Shown one piece after another: positions 1 through 5,521 of a stretch of DNA of 5,521 nucleotides. Location of the stretch: positions 1 to 5,521 of the forward strand of contig JAAETV010000253.1 of the NCBI GenBank assembly GCA_024227975.1, read 5' to 3'. A program made the position numbers and the translations under genes. A model generated the notes under the pieces. That model did no database searches. It was not told where the DNA came from and worked only from the letters and a program-made list of their open reading frames with translations. This DNA comes from Actinomycetes bacterium. GTDB lineage: Bacteria; Actinomycetota; Acidimicrobiia; Acidimicrobiales; SZUA-35. Position 1 is the stretch's first letter, and each line of letters starts with the position of its first letter.

Positions 1-201
1 CAAGATGACCAGGAGGATCGCAAGATCGCCCTGCCCGGCGGCGATACCACCGACGATGACCGTCGTCTCGCTGGGGACGACGGGGATCACTGAGTCGAGC
101 AGCGCGATGACGAAGATGACCAGATAGAACCAGGGGCTGCCCGAGAACGAGTCGAGCCAGTCCAGAAGCGAGTTCACCAGATCCAAGCCATCGGAGATCA
201 C
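1..201 (-). CDS. DedA/SNARE-associated-type membrane protein, N-terminal part only
   Basis: The gene runs off the left edge; about 67 codons are visible. From the GTG at 201 the protein has an amphipathic start (residues 6-20), a hydrophobic segment (about 24-40), the motif DSVIPVVPSE (36-45), then a small-residue stretch (GGIAAGQGDL, 51-60) and another hydrophobic run. The PxxPSE motif followed by a Gly/Ala-rich segment is characteristic of the DedA family (membrane proteins implicated in lipid flipping and envelope homeostasis). The start is uncertain. GTG at 201 has GGAG only 3 bases away, GTG at 177 has a weak GGA, and ATG at 261 has no Shine-Dalgarno. The first gives a family-like N-terminus. 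It lies 81 bases after the second permease gene on the same strand, so co-transcription is possible, but a role in the transporter is not implied. Confidence 0.75.
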   Translation of the reverse strand, partial: MISDGLDLVNSLLDWLDSFSGSPWFYLVIFVIALLDSVIPVVPSETTVIVGGIAAGQGDLAILLVIL

Positions 202-265
202 AAGCTCCGAAGGTATCGCATCGCGGTGCGGCCAGGACCTCGTCCCCGTGCCCCTCGTCATCGTT

Positions 266-282
266 GCCGAGGAGGCTTCGGC
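266..282 (-). other. Weak hairpin directly after the second permease stop
   Basis: On the minus strand GCCGA (282-278) and TCGGC (270-266) form a 5-base stem with a 7-base loop immediately after the TAG. No T-tract follows, so this is not a good intrinsic terminator. Transcription may continue into the DedA-type gene. No promoter for that gene is evident in the 81-base gap. Confidence 0.3.
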
Positions 283-1584
283 CTATTCCTTGATCCAGAT
301 CTGACCATCGGCCGCTGGCGGCCGCAACCGTCCGGTTGCGAAGAGCAAGACGACGATCACGGCAATGAAGGGTGTGACCTGTGGGAGCTGATTCGGGACG
401 GTGTCAACGGCCATGTAGTACCAGAAGATCAGCAGACCGGCGACCCCGAGCCCAGTGGCCGAGACTACACGACGTCGGAGGCCAGCCCTCAAGGCAAACA
501 ACCCGAGGACGATGGCGACGAATAGCAGAAGGGCGTGGGGCGCAGCCGGATCCCGCAAGCGCAATGTCTCAGTGAACCCGAACAGGAGGGCACCTGATGC
601 TGTCCCTCCCGGTCGCCAGTTGCCGAAGATCATGGTCGCCAGACCGATGAAGCCCTTGCCCTGGGTCTGCCCCTCCTTATACAAGCCCGAGAGCTGGATG
701 GCGAGGAACCCACCCCCGTATCCGGCCAACAGCCCGGAGATGACGACCCCGTAGTACTTGTAGCGGTAGACATCGATGCCAAGGGAGTCGGCAGCGTCAG
801 GACTCTCACCAACGCTGCGGAGGCGCAACCCGAACCGGGTGCGCCACAGGACCCAGGCCGAACCGGGGATGACCAGGATCCCGATCAGGGTGAACCAGGA
901 CATCTGGAAGACAAAGCCCCGCATGATTCCGGCCGCTTCGCTGACCAGAAAAGCGTCTGACCGCTCGATGGCACCGAGGATGTCGGGGCTCTCCCAGCCG
1001 AAGATGGCGCCGCCGGCCAGGAAGGGGACACTGAAGGTGCTGACGCCGCTGAGGTTCGGAGACTGGGTGATCGACCCCCCATGCTGGGGGAAGAGCAGGC
1101 CAGACAGATAGCGGGAGATGCCAGGAGCCATGACCAGGATGGCGGTACCAACGATTATGTGGTCCACGCCGAACGAGACAGTGGCGACAGCCATGACCAG
1201 GCCCCCGACACCGCCAGCGACTATGGCGAAGAGGATGCCGAGCCAGGGGCTTCCGGTCACGACAGTGCCGTAGGCCCCGAACCAGGTACCGAGGATGAGC
1301 AGACCCTCCAAGCCGATGTTCACCACCCCCGAACGCTCCGAGAACATGCCACCGAGGCCGGCCATGAGGATTGGGATCGACCAGCCCAGGGCAATGCTCC
1401 ATGTACCGGACGAGGTCAGGTCGGTGGTCGGGATCCTGGCAAACCGTTCGGTCAAGGCCAGCAGGACCATGCCCAGCACCACCAGAGCAATGAGGCGCCT
1501 GGTTCCGGTCAGGGCGAACCGAGAGGTTACCGACTCGGAGTTGTCCATCGGTTCGGCCTGAGGCTCGGTCGTTGGGGCGGTCAT
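283..1584 (-). CDS. BMP-type ABC transporter permease, second subunit (BPD_transp_2 family)
   Basis: This is the partner channel subunit, 433 aa. A polar N-terminal tail (1-28) precedes hydrophobic segments near 30-46, 62-80, 89-108, 112-135, 142-163, 183-196, 228-247, 276-297, 310-338, 349-366, 376-392 and 401-416. Family motifs are ERSGVVNIGLEG (83-94), FGLRLRSVGESPDAADSLGI (251-270), a likely ATPase-coupling loop, and GKGFIGLATMIFGNWRPGG (309-327). Many second permeases of this family are about 300-320 aa. The excess lies in the polar tail, the region around 165-225, and two extra hydrophobic segments (349-392) before the usual C-terminal one. I recall similar long forms in actinobacteria. 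The ATG at 1584 overlaps the previous stop as ATGA, with GGAG 7 bases upstream. A later Met at residue 13 is a weaker alternative start. The gene ends with TAG at 285-283. Confidence 0.94.
   Translation of the reverse strand: MTAPTTEPQAEPMDNSESVTSRFALTGTRRLIALVVLGMVLLALTERFARIPTTDLTSSGTWSIALGWSIPILMAGLGGMFSERSGVVNIGLEGLLILGTWFGAYGTVVTGSPWLGILFAIVAGGVGGLVMAVATVSFGVDHIIVGTAILVMAPGISRYLSGLLFPQHGGSITQSPNLSGVSTFSVPFLAGGAIFGWESPDILGAIERSDAFLVSEAAGIMRGFVFQMSWFTLIGILVIPGSAWVLWRTRFGLRLRSVGESPDAADSLGIDVYRYKYYGVVISGLLAGYGGGFLAIQLSGLYKEGQTQGKGFIGLATMIFGNWRPGGTASGALLFGFTETLRLRDPAAPHALLLFVAIVLGLFALRAGLRRRVVSATGLGVAGLLIFWYYMAVDTVPNQLPQVTPFIAVIVVLLFATGRLRPPAADGQIWIKE
1581..1584 (-). other. ATGA stop/start overlap joining the two permease genes
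   Basis: The minus strand reads ATGA: the ATG (1584-1582) opens the second permease and the TGA (1583-1581) closes the first. A GGAG at 1595-1592 supplies a ribosome binding site inside the upstream gene. This arrangement usually gives coupled translation and near-equal subunit amounts, which suits a heterodimeric channel. Confidence 0.9.
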
Positions 1585-2669
1585 GACTCGGCTCCGGTCA
1601 GTGAGGCGGCCGCTTTCGCTTCTTCGATCCGCTGGTAGCGCTCGGCTATGGCGTAAGCGATGACCACCGAGAGCATGATCACCCCGGTGATGATCGAGAT
1701 GATCTCCCGGGGAGCATCACCCCGCACCTCGAGTACCCCCGAAGCCCGGCCCAGCCAGCCGAAGAGGAGGGCGGCGATAGCGATGCCGCCGGCATGGTTG
1801 CGGCCGAGGAGGGCGACGGCGATGCCCCCAAAGCCGAGGCCCTGGGTGAAGCGCAGGCTGTAGGCGTGGGAGTCCCCCAATAGCTCAGGCAGGCCGACGA
1901 GCCCGGCGATCATCCCCGACAGGACCATGGCGACGACAATGGTTCGTTTGGGATCGACACCGCTAGCTTCGGCCGCACTCGGGTTGGCACCCGTGGCTCG
2001 TAGGTCGTAGCCGAGGCTCGTGCGGTTGATCATGTAGTGGTATGCGAAGCCGACGATGATGGCGATGACTACGAAACCCCAGGTGTCGGAGCGGGTCTCT
2101 CCGACGACGGCATCGGAAAGCCAGTTGAGGGAGGGGAACTGTCCCGACGGGGGGATGTCACCGAGGGCGGTGTCGAGCCCCGGATCGGGTACGTCCCACA
2201 CCCCGAGCAAGTAGGAAACGACCCCGCCGACGGCGATCGAGTTCAACATGATGGTCGAGATCACCTCGTTGATGTTCCGGGTGACCTTCAACACGCCAGC
2301 CAGTCCGGCCCAGAACCCGCCGACGACCATGGCCGTGATGATGATCACCGACACATGAAGCACCGGCGGAAGGGAGACAACATGGCCAACCTGGGCTGCC
2401 ATGAAGGCGGCGATGATGTACTGGCCCTCGACCCCGATGTTGAACAGGTTCATCCGGAACCCGATGGCGACAGCGATGGCCGACAAGTAGAGGGGGGTCG
2501 ACCAATTGAGCGTCTCAACCAGGGTGTTCGGCCGGAAACCGAACTCGATGATGTTGCTGAAGGCAGTGAGGGGGTTCGCCCCCGAGATCAACAACACGAT
2601 CGACGAGATTACGAAGGCCATGACGAGGGAGGCAACCGGCGGTGCGAGGACCAGGAGTCGTGACTTCAT
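1581..2669 (-). CDS. BMP-type ABC transporter permease, first subunit (BPD_transp_2 family)
   Basis: This is an inner-membrane channel subunit of 362 aa, thought to pair with the second permease. Hydrophobic segments lie near 8-29, 58-75, 82-98, 104-126, 138-157, 197-213, 243-262, 278-304 and 322-343. Family motifs are FRMNLFNIGVEGQ (71-83), RNINEVISTIMLN (131-143), the cytoplasmic loop LGYDLRATGANPSAAEASG (219-237), which probably contacts the ATPase, and GFGGIAVALLG (279-289). The ATG at 2669 is preferred over an in-frame ATG at 2861. It is preceded by GAGGA with a 7-base spacer, it begins the first membrane segment, and the extra 64 residues would be Arg/Pro-rich sequence read from inside the ATPase gene. 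The start overlaps the ATPase stop as ATGA, so translational coupling is likely. Confidence 0.94.
   Translation of the reverse strand: MKSRLLVLAPPVASLVMAFVISSIVLLISGANPLTAFSNIIEFGFRPNTLVETLNWSTPLYLSAIAVAIGFRMNLFNIGVEGQYIIAAFMAAQVGHVVSLPPVLHVSVIIITAMVVGGFWAGLAGVLKVTRNINEVISTIMLNSIAVGGVVSYLLGVWDVPDPGLDTALGDIPPSGQFPSLNWLSDAVVGETRSDTWGFVVIAIIVGFAYHYMINRTSLGYDLRATGANPSAAEASGVDPKRTIVVAMVLSGMIAGLVGLPELLGDSHAYSLRFTQGLGFGGIAVALLGRNHAGGIAIAALLFGWLGRASGVLEVRGDAPREIISIITGVIMLSVVIAYAIAERYQRIEEAKAAASLTGAES
2666..2669 (-). other. ATGA stop/start overlap joining ATPase and first permease genes
   Basis: The minus strand reads ATGA: ATG (2669-2667) starts the permease and TGA (2668-2666) ends the ATPase. GAGGA at 2681-2677 lies 7 bases before the ATG, within the ATPase coding region. 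It supports the short permease start and one polycistronic message from ATPase to second permease. Confidence 0.9.
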
Positions 2670-4201
2670 GCTGCGGTCCTCGCTCCTGTCATATAGCTCC
2701 CAAGGTCGCGGGGGGTCACGTCTGCCGGGTCGAGTTGAGCCACGAGCTGGCCTCGCAGCATCACCCGGATCCGGTCGGAGAGACCGATCAGCTCGTCGAG
2801 GTCGGCCGAGATCAAAATGATGCCCATGCCCTTGGCCCTGGCCGACCTCAGCTCGTCCCATACCGCGGCCTGGGCTCCGACATCGATACCGCGGGTTGGA
2901 TGGGCCGCAATCAGCAACTTGATATCAGCCGATAGCTCACGCCCCACGATCAGCTTCTGCTGGTTCCCTCCGGACAGGGCGTGGGCCGGTACCTCGACGT
3001 TGGGCGTTCGGACGTCGAAGCGATCGATCAGCTCCTCGGTGTGGGCCCTGGCCGCCTTGGGGTCGATCCAGAAGCCATGCTTGACGAACGGCTCCTGCTG
3101 TTGACGACCGAGCATGTTGTTCTCCCAGAGGGGAGCGTCGAGGAGTAGGCCTCGCCGATGGCGGTCCTCAGGGATGTAGCCGATCCCAGCTTCGCGGATG
3201 CGGCGCACCTTCCAGTGCCCGATGTCTTCGCCGTCCAAGTGGATCGATCCGCTCGACGCATGGCGGATACCGAGCAGGGTCTCGACCAGTTCCTGTTGCC
3301 CATTGCCCTCGACACCGGCGATGCCGACGATCTCGCCGGCGTGAACCGACAGATCGACATCAGTGATCGAAACCTCAGTCTCGGACCCCGCGACGGCCAG
3401 TCCCTTGATCTCGAGCACGACATCGTCACGAACCGTCGACTCCCTCGTCTCTGGTGTCGGCAACTCCGATCCGACCATCAGCTCGGCCAGGTCCCGGGCT
3501 GTGACGTCTTCTGGCTTGACCGTGACCACGGTTCGACCACGACGCAAGACGGTGATCGAATCGGCGATCTCCAGTACCTCGTCGAGTTTGTGATCAATGA
3601 ACAGGATCGTGTGGCCTTCGCCTTTGAGGTCACGCATGTTGTTGAACAGGGCCTCAACCTCTTGGGGTACGAGCACCGCCGTCGGCTCGTCCAGAATCAG
3701 GATTTTGGCCCCGCGGTACAGGACCTTGATGATCTCGACCCGTTGCCGCTCGCCGACTCCGAGCGTTTCGACCAGGGCGTCGGGGTCGACGGTCAGCCCG
3801 TAGGTCTCGCTGATCTCCAGGATCCTGCGGCGCGCCTCGGCGAAGTCGATCCGATCCCCGCCACTCATCGGCTCGGCCCCCAGGATGATGTTCTCCAGCA
3901 CCGTGAAGTTGTCGGCCAGCATGAAGTGCTGATGGACCATGCCGATCCCAGCCTCGATGGCGGCCGTCGGGGAGCTGAAGTGGACCTCTTCCCCGTTGAC
4001 CGTCATCGTGCCCTCGTCGGGCTGTTGCATCCCGTAGAGGATCTTCATCAGGGTCGACTTGCCAGCACCATTCTCACCAGCGATGGCATGGATCTCGCCC
4101 AATTCGACCTTGAGCTCGACCCCGTCATTGGCAATGACCCCAGGGAACCGCTTGGTGATCCCCTCGAGCAACACAGCGGGTGCAGCCGTAGGTTCAGCCA
4201 T
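2666..4201 (-). CDS. BMP-type ABC transporter ATP-binding protein with two fused nucleotide-binding domains
   Basis: This cytoplasmic ATPase powers the importer; at 511 aa it has the normal length for the double-NBD sugar/nucleoside type (RbsA/MglA-like, BMP branch). NBD1 has Walker A GENGAGKST (42-50), Q-loop Gln91 in VHQHFML, an off-consensus signature LGVGE (147-151), Walker B ILILDEPT (167-174) and H-loop His204. NBD2 has a degenerate Walker A (GVEGNGQQE, 296-304) without the lysine, a good signature LSGGNQQK (409-416), a Walker B position reading IAAHPT (431-436) without the acidic pair, and Ala466 where the H-loop His would be. One composite site (NBD1 Walker motifs with NBD2 signature) is therefore intact and the other is degenerate, as is common in this family. 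The ATG at 4201 follows AGAGGAAGGG with a 5-base spacer. The TGA overlaps the next gene's ATG. Annotation pipelines often label such proteins as sugar or heme ATPases; the neighbours argue for BMP type. Confidence 0.96.
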   Translation of the reverse strand: MAEPTAAPAVLLEGITKRFPGVIANDGVELKVELGEIHAIAGENGAGKSTLMKILYGMQQPDEGTMTVNGEEVHFSSPTAAIEAGIGMVHQHFMLADNFTVLENIILGAEPMSGGDRIDFAEARRRILEISETYGLTVDPDALVETLGVGERQRVEIIKVLYRGAKILILDEPTAVLVPQEVEALFNNMRDLKGEGHTILFIDHKLDEVLEIADSITVLRRGRTVVTVKPEDVTARDLAELMVGSELPTPETRESTVRDDVVLEIKGLAVAGSETEVSITDVDLSVHAGEIVGIAGVEGNGQQELVETLLGIRHASSGSIHLDGEDIGHWKVRRIREAGIGYIPEDRHRRGLLLDAPLWENNMLGRQQQEPFVKHGFWIDPKAARAHTEELIDRFDVRTPNVEVPAHALSGGNQQKLIVGRELSADIKLLIAAHPTRGIDVGAQAAVWDELRSARAKGMGIILISADLDELIGLSDRIRVMLRGQLVAQLDPADVTPRDLGSYMTGARTAA

Positions 4202-4253
4202 GCCGGCCCTTCCTCTGATATCTCACCGTCAACAACGGCCCCGATCCTCGTCC

Positions 4254-4295
4254 AACAAAAGCACAGCGGGACCGGACAATAGCCGGCCCCGCTGT
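4254..4295 (-). terminator. Intrinsic terminator or attenuator between binding-protein and ATPase genes
   Basis: Read on the minus strand, a 13-base 5' arm (4295-4283, ACAGCGGGGCCGG) pairs with a 13-base 3' arm (4275-4263, CCGGTCCCGCTGT). There is one G-U wobble and a 7-base loop (CTATTGT). GC and then TTTTGTT (4260-4254) follow. The GC-rich stem plus U-rich tail has the form of a rho-independent terminator. It lies inside what looks like one operon, so partial termination or 3'-end protection of the lipoprotein message is the likely role. Both would leave more binding protein than ATPase and permeases. The U-tract is short and interrupted, so read-through is plausible. Confidence 0.85.
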
Positions 4296-4319
4296 TTCAT
4301 GCGATTGGAACTAGATAGA

Positions 4320-4339
4320 TCCGGGTGAAAGGCCCCGGA
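4320..4339 (-). other. Small hairpin just after the lipoprotein stop codon
   Basis: On the minus strand TCCGGG (4339-4334) and CCCGGA (4325-4320) form a 6-base stem with an 8-base loop, starting 11 bases beyond the stop codon. No U-tract follows, so it is not a terminator by itself. It could stack upstream of the larger hairpin at 4263-4295 and help stabilise the 3' end of the lipoprotein message. It is short enough to be chance. Confidence 0.4.
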
Positions 4340-4350
4340 ACTGGGTTTGA

Positions 4351-5412
4351 TCAGGGGGTCGTGGGGACCGTGATCTCACCATCGATGATCTGCTGCTTGT
4401 AGTCATCGAGCTGATCAGCGATGTCGTCAACATACCCACCCGAAGTCGAGTAGCCGACCCCGTCGACCGAGAGGTCGAAGACCTGGGCACCGGCGGCGAA
4501 CTCACCATCGACCTGAGCCTGGATCGTGTTGGCTACGGCGACGTCAACCCGCTTGAGCATCGAAGTCAGGATGTACTCCTGCACCTCTTCACCCGCACTC
4601 AGATACTGATCGGAGTCGACCCCGATGGCCCATACCTTGGTGTCATTGGCCTCTGAGTACTCCTTGGCTGCAGTGAACAGTCCAGCACCGGAACCACCAG
4701 CGGCGTGATACACCACGTCGGCACCACCCTCGAACATTGACTGGCCAACGACCTTGCCGGCTGCGGGGTCGGTGAACCCAGCGAAGTCCGGCGGCTCGGT
4801 CAGGTACTGGGAGACGATCTCGATATCGGGATTGACTGCCGTCGCCCCGGCAACGAAGCCAGCTTCGAACTTCTGGATCAGCTCGATGTTCACCCCACCG
4901 ATGAAGCCAACCTTGCCACTCTCACTCTTGAGAGCAGCCGCTGCGCCGACCAGGAATGAGCCTTCGTGTTCGGCGAACACCACGCCCGCAACGTTCGGCA
5001 GGTCGATCGACGAATCGTCGATGATGGCGAAGTTGATATCCGGGTTTGCGGTTGCCGCATTGGTCATTGGCTCTGCGAACAGGAAGCCGACACCGAACAC
5101 CAGCTCGTTGCCTTCGGCCTGCAGGTTCAGCAGCTCTTCACGGTTCGAGCCATCCTCGTTGGCCGAGGCCTCTGAAGGCGCGATGCCCAGGTCAGCCACT
5201 GCCTTATCGAGACCAGCAGCCGCCGAATCGTTGAACGATTGGTCGCCACGGCCACCAATGTCATAGACGAGACCGATGTTGACGCCGGCTCCTGCCCCGT
5301 CACCGCCATCGCCAGCATCGGATTCCGCCGTATCGTCATCGGATCCACAGGCCGCCGCCACCAGGGCGAAGGCCGCGAGGATTGCGAGTAGTACCAAGAG
5401 CTTCTTGCGCAT
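4351..5412 (-). CDS. BMP/Med-family ABC transporter substrate-binding lipoprotein
   Basis: This is the extracytoplasmic ligand-capture component of a BMP-type ABC importer, 353 aa, a usual length for the family. Residues 2-4 (RKK) and a hydrophobic stretch to about 21 form a lipoprotein signal peptide, with lipobox AAAC and lipidated Cys22. An acidic Gly/Asp tether (about 24-43) follows. Family signatures come in order: a DxSFN motif at 57-61, FAEHEGSFLVG at 146-156, VGFIGGV at 168-174, DVVYHAAGGSGAG at 232-244, GVDSDQ at 264-269 and ILTSMLK at 281-287. From memory of the PnrA purine-nucleoside structure, the Asp of the GVDSDQ region and Lys287 correspond to ribose contacts, so a nucleoside-like ligand is inferred. 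The ATG at 5412 is chosen because GGAGAGGA lies 6 bases upstream and the signal peptide begins there. An in-frame ATG at 5493 would bury the signal. It is first in the operon, 149 bases before the ATPase gene. Confidence 0.94.
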   Translation of the reverse strand: MRKKLLVLLAILAAFALVAAACGSDDDTAESDAGDGGDGAGAGVNIGLVYDIGGRGDQSFNDSAAAGLDKAVADLGIAPSEASANEDGSNREELLNLQAEGNELVFGVGFLFAEPMTNAATANPDINFAIIDDSSIDLPNVAGVVFAEHEGSFLVGAAAALKSESGKVGFIGGVNIELIQKFEAGFVAGATAVNPDIEIVSQYLTEPPDFAGFTDPAAGKVVGQSMFEGGADVVYHAAGGSGAGLFTAAKEYSEANDTKVWAIGVDSDQYLSAGEEVQEYILTSMLKRVDVAVANTIQAQVDGEFAAGAQVFDLSVDGVGYSTSGGYVDDIADQLDDYKQQIIDGEITVPTTP

Positions 5413-5521
5413 GTGTCGTCCTCTCCACATTGTCAGCAAGGCGGAGCCTAACCGTCCCCCTTGGCGTCGCCACCCCACATGACAGCTTGGCAACGTGGCT
5501 GACCGACGGCGGTAACGAGTC
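5413..5521 (-). promoter_or_regulatory. Leader upstream of the transporter operon, promoter not identified
   Basis: This 109-base stretch holds the Shine-Dalgarno and probably part of the promoter region, but I find no convincing pair of -35 and -10 hexamers. TTGCCA, which resembles a -35 element, has no AT-rich hexamer 16-18 bases downstream. Two small inverted repeats occur: TGGCGTCGCCA at 5462-5472 (5-base arms around one base) and AGGC-GGA-GCCT at 5439-5449. Either could be an operator or chance in GC-rich DNA. The upstream gene is outside the window. I recognise no riboswitch. Confidence 0.3.
5419..5426 (-). promoter_or_regulatory. Strong Shine-Dalgarno that fixes the lipoprotein start
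   Basis: On the minus strand the octamer GGAGAGGA is followed by the 6-base spacer CGACAC and then ATG at 5412. It is a near-ideal ribosome binding site. It decides against the longer in-frame ATG at 5493 and against the ATG at 5430, which lies upstream of the site itself. Confidence 0.85.

Noticed and set aside
1081..1638. A 185-codon plus-strand open frame opposite the second permease.
   Set aside because: Same reasoning: an antisense shadow with an unfolded-looking composition and no family motif.
2037..2663. A 208-codon plus-strand open frame opposite the first permease.
   Set aside because: The minus-strand frame encodes clear BMP permease motifs. The plus-strand product is charged, low in complexity and without recognisable features.
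2670..2861. A 64-residue extension of the first permease from an ATG at 2861.
   Set aside because: The extension reads through the ATPase 3' end in another frame, is Arg/Pro-rich, and the ATG at 2669 has its own ribosome binding site and an ATGA overlap.
4202..4253. A TTGACG (4232-4227, minus strand) as the -35 element of an internal ATPase promoter.
   Set aside because: A -10 at normal spacing would fall in the GC-rich Shine-Dalgarno and start region (GGGCCG), with no AT-rich hexamer.
3158..4282. A 374-codon open frame on the plus strand opposite the ATPase gene.
   Set aside because: It is the antisense shadow of a high-GC gene whose minus-strand product has all ABC ATPase motifs. Its translation shows no family motif and is rich in Asp, Gln and His, as expected of a reverse frame.
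4263..4300. The same large hairpin as a terminator for plus-strand transcription.
   Set aside because: On the plus strand only three T residues follow the stem, and no plus-strand gene is present to terminate.
5413..5493. A 27-residue N-terminal extension of the lipoprotein from an ATG at 5493.
   Set aside because: It would place Arg-rich sequence before the signal peptide, and the strong Shine-Dalgarno (5419-5426) sits just before the ATG at 5412.
1..5521. A novel system, mobile element, CRISPR array, tRNA or rRNA.
   Set aside because: No repeat arrays, transposase motifs, terminal inverted repeats or RNA gene signatures were seen. The window is almost fully covered by a standard transporter operon and the start of one further membrane protein gene.

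Overview
The window is a high-GC stretch (about 60% G+C by eye). Every supported gene lies on the minus strand, so the transcription order runs from high to low coordinates. Protein style points to an actinobacterium: an Ala-rich lipoprotein signal ending in an Ala-Ala-Ala-Cys lipobox, followed by a CGSDDD start and an acidic Gly/Asp tether. Acidimicrobiia are a plausible guess, but nothing in the sequence fixes the taxon.

Layout in transcription order: a 109-base leader without a convincing promoter (5521-5413); a BMP/Med-family substrate-binding lipoprotein (5412-4351); a 149-base gap with a strong intrinsic terminator-like hairpin (stem 4295-4263 plus T-rich tail); a double-domain ABC ATPase (4201-2666); a first permease (2669-1581); a second permease (1584-283); and, after a short gap, the first 67 codons or so of a DedA/SNARE-associated-type membrane protein that runs off the left edge (about 201-1). 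The ATPase/permease and permease/permease junctions are both 4-base ATGA overlaps, and each downstream start has its own Shine-Dalgarno sequence.

Together the first four genes encode a complete BMP-type ABC importer, the family to which characterised bacterial nucleoside importers belong. The lipoprotein captures the ligand outside the membrane, the two permeases form the heterodimeric channel, and the fused double-NBD protein drives transport. The ligand is most likely a nucleoside or a related compound, inferred from family membership only. The hairpin after the binding-protein gene fits the usual need for more binding protein than membrane components. The DedA gene may be co-transcribed, but nothing shows a functional link.

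I looked for a novel system and do not see one. This is a well-formed, recognisable transporter operon with a few modest points worth checking.
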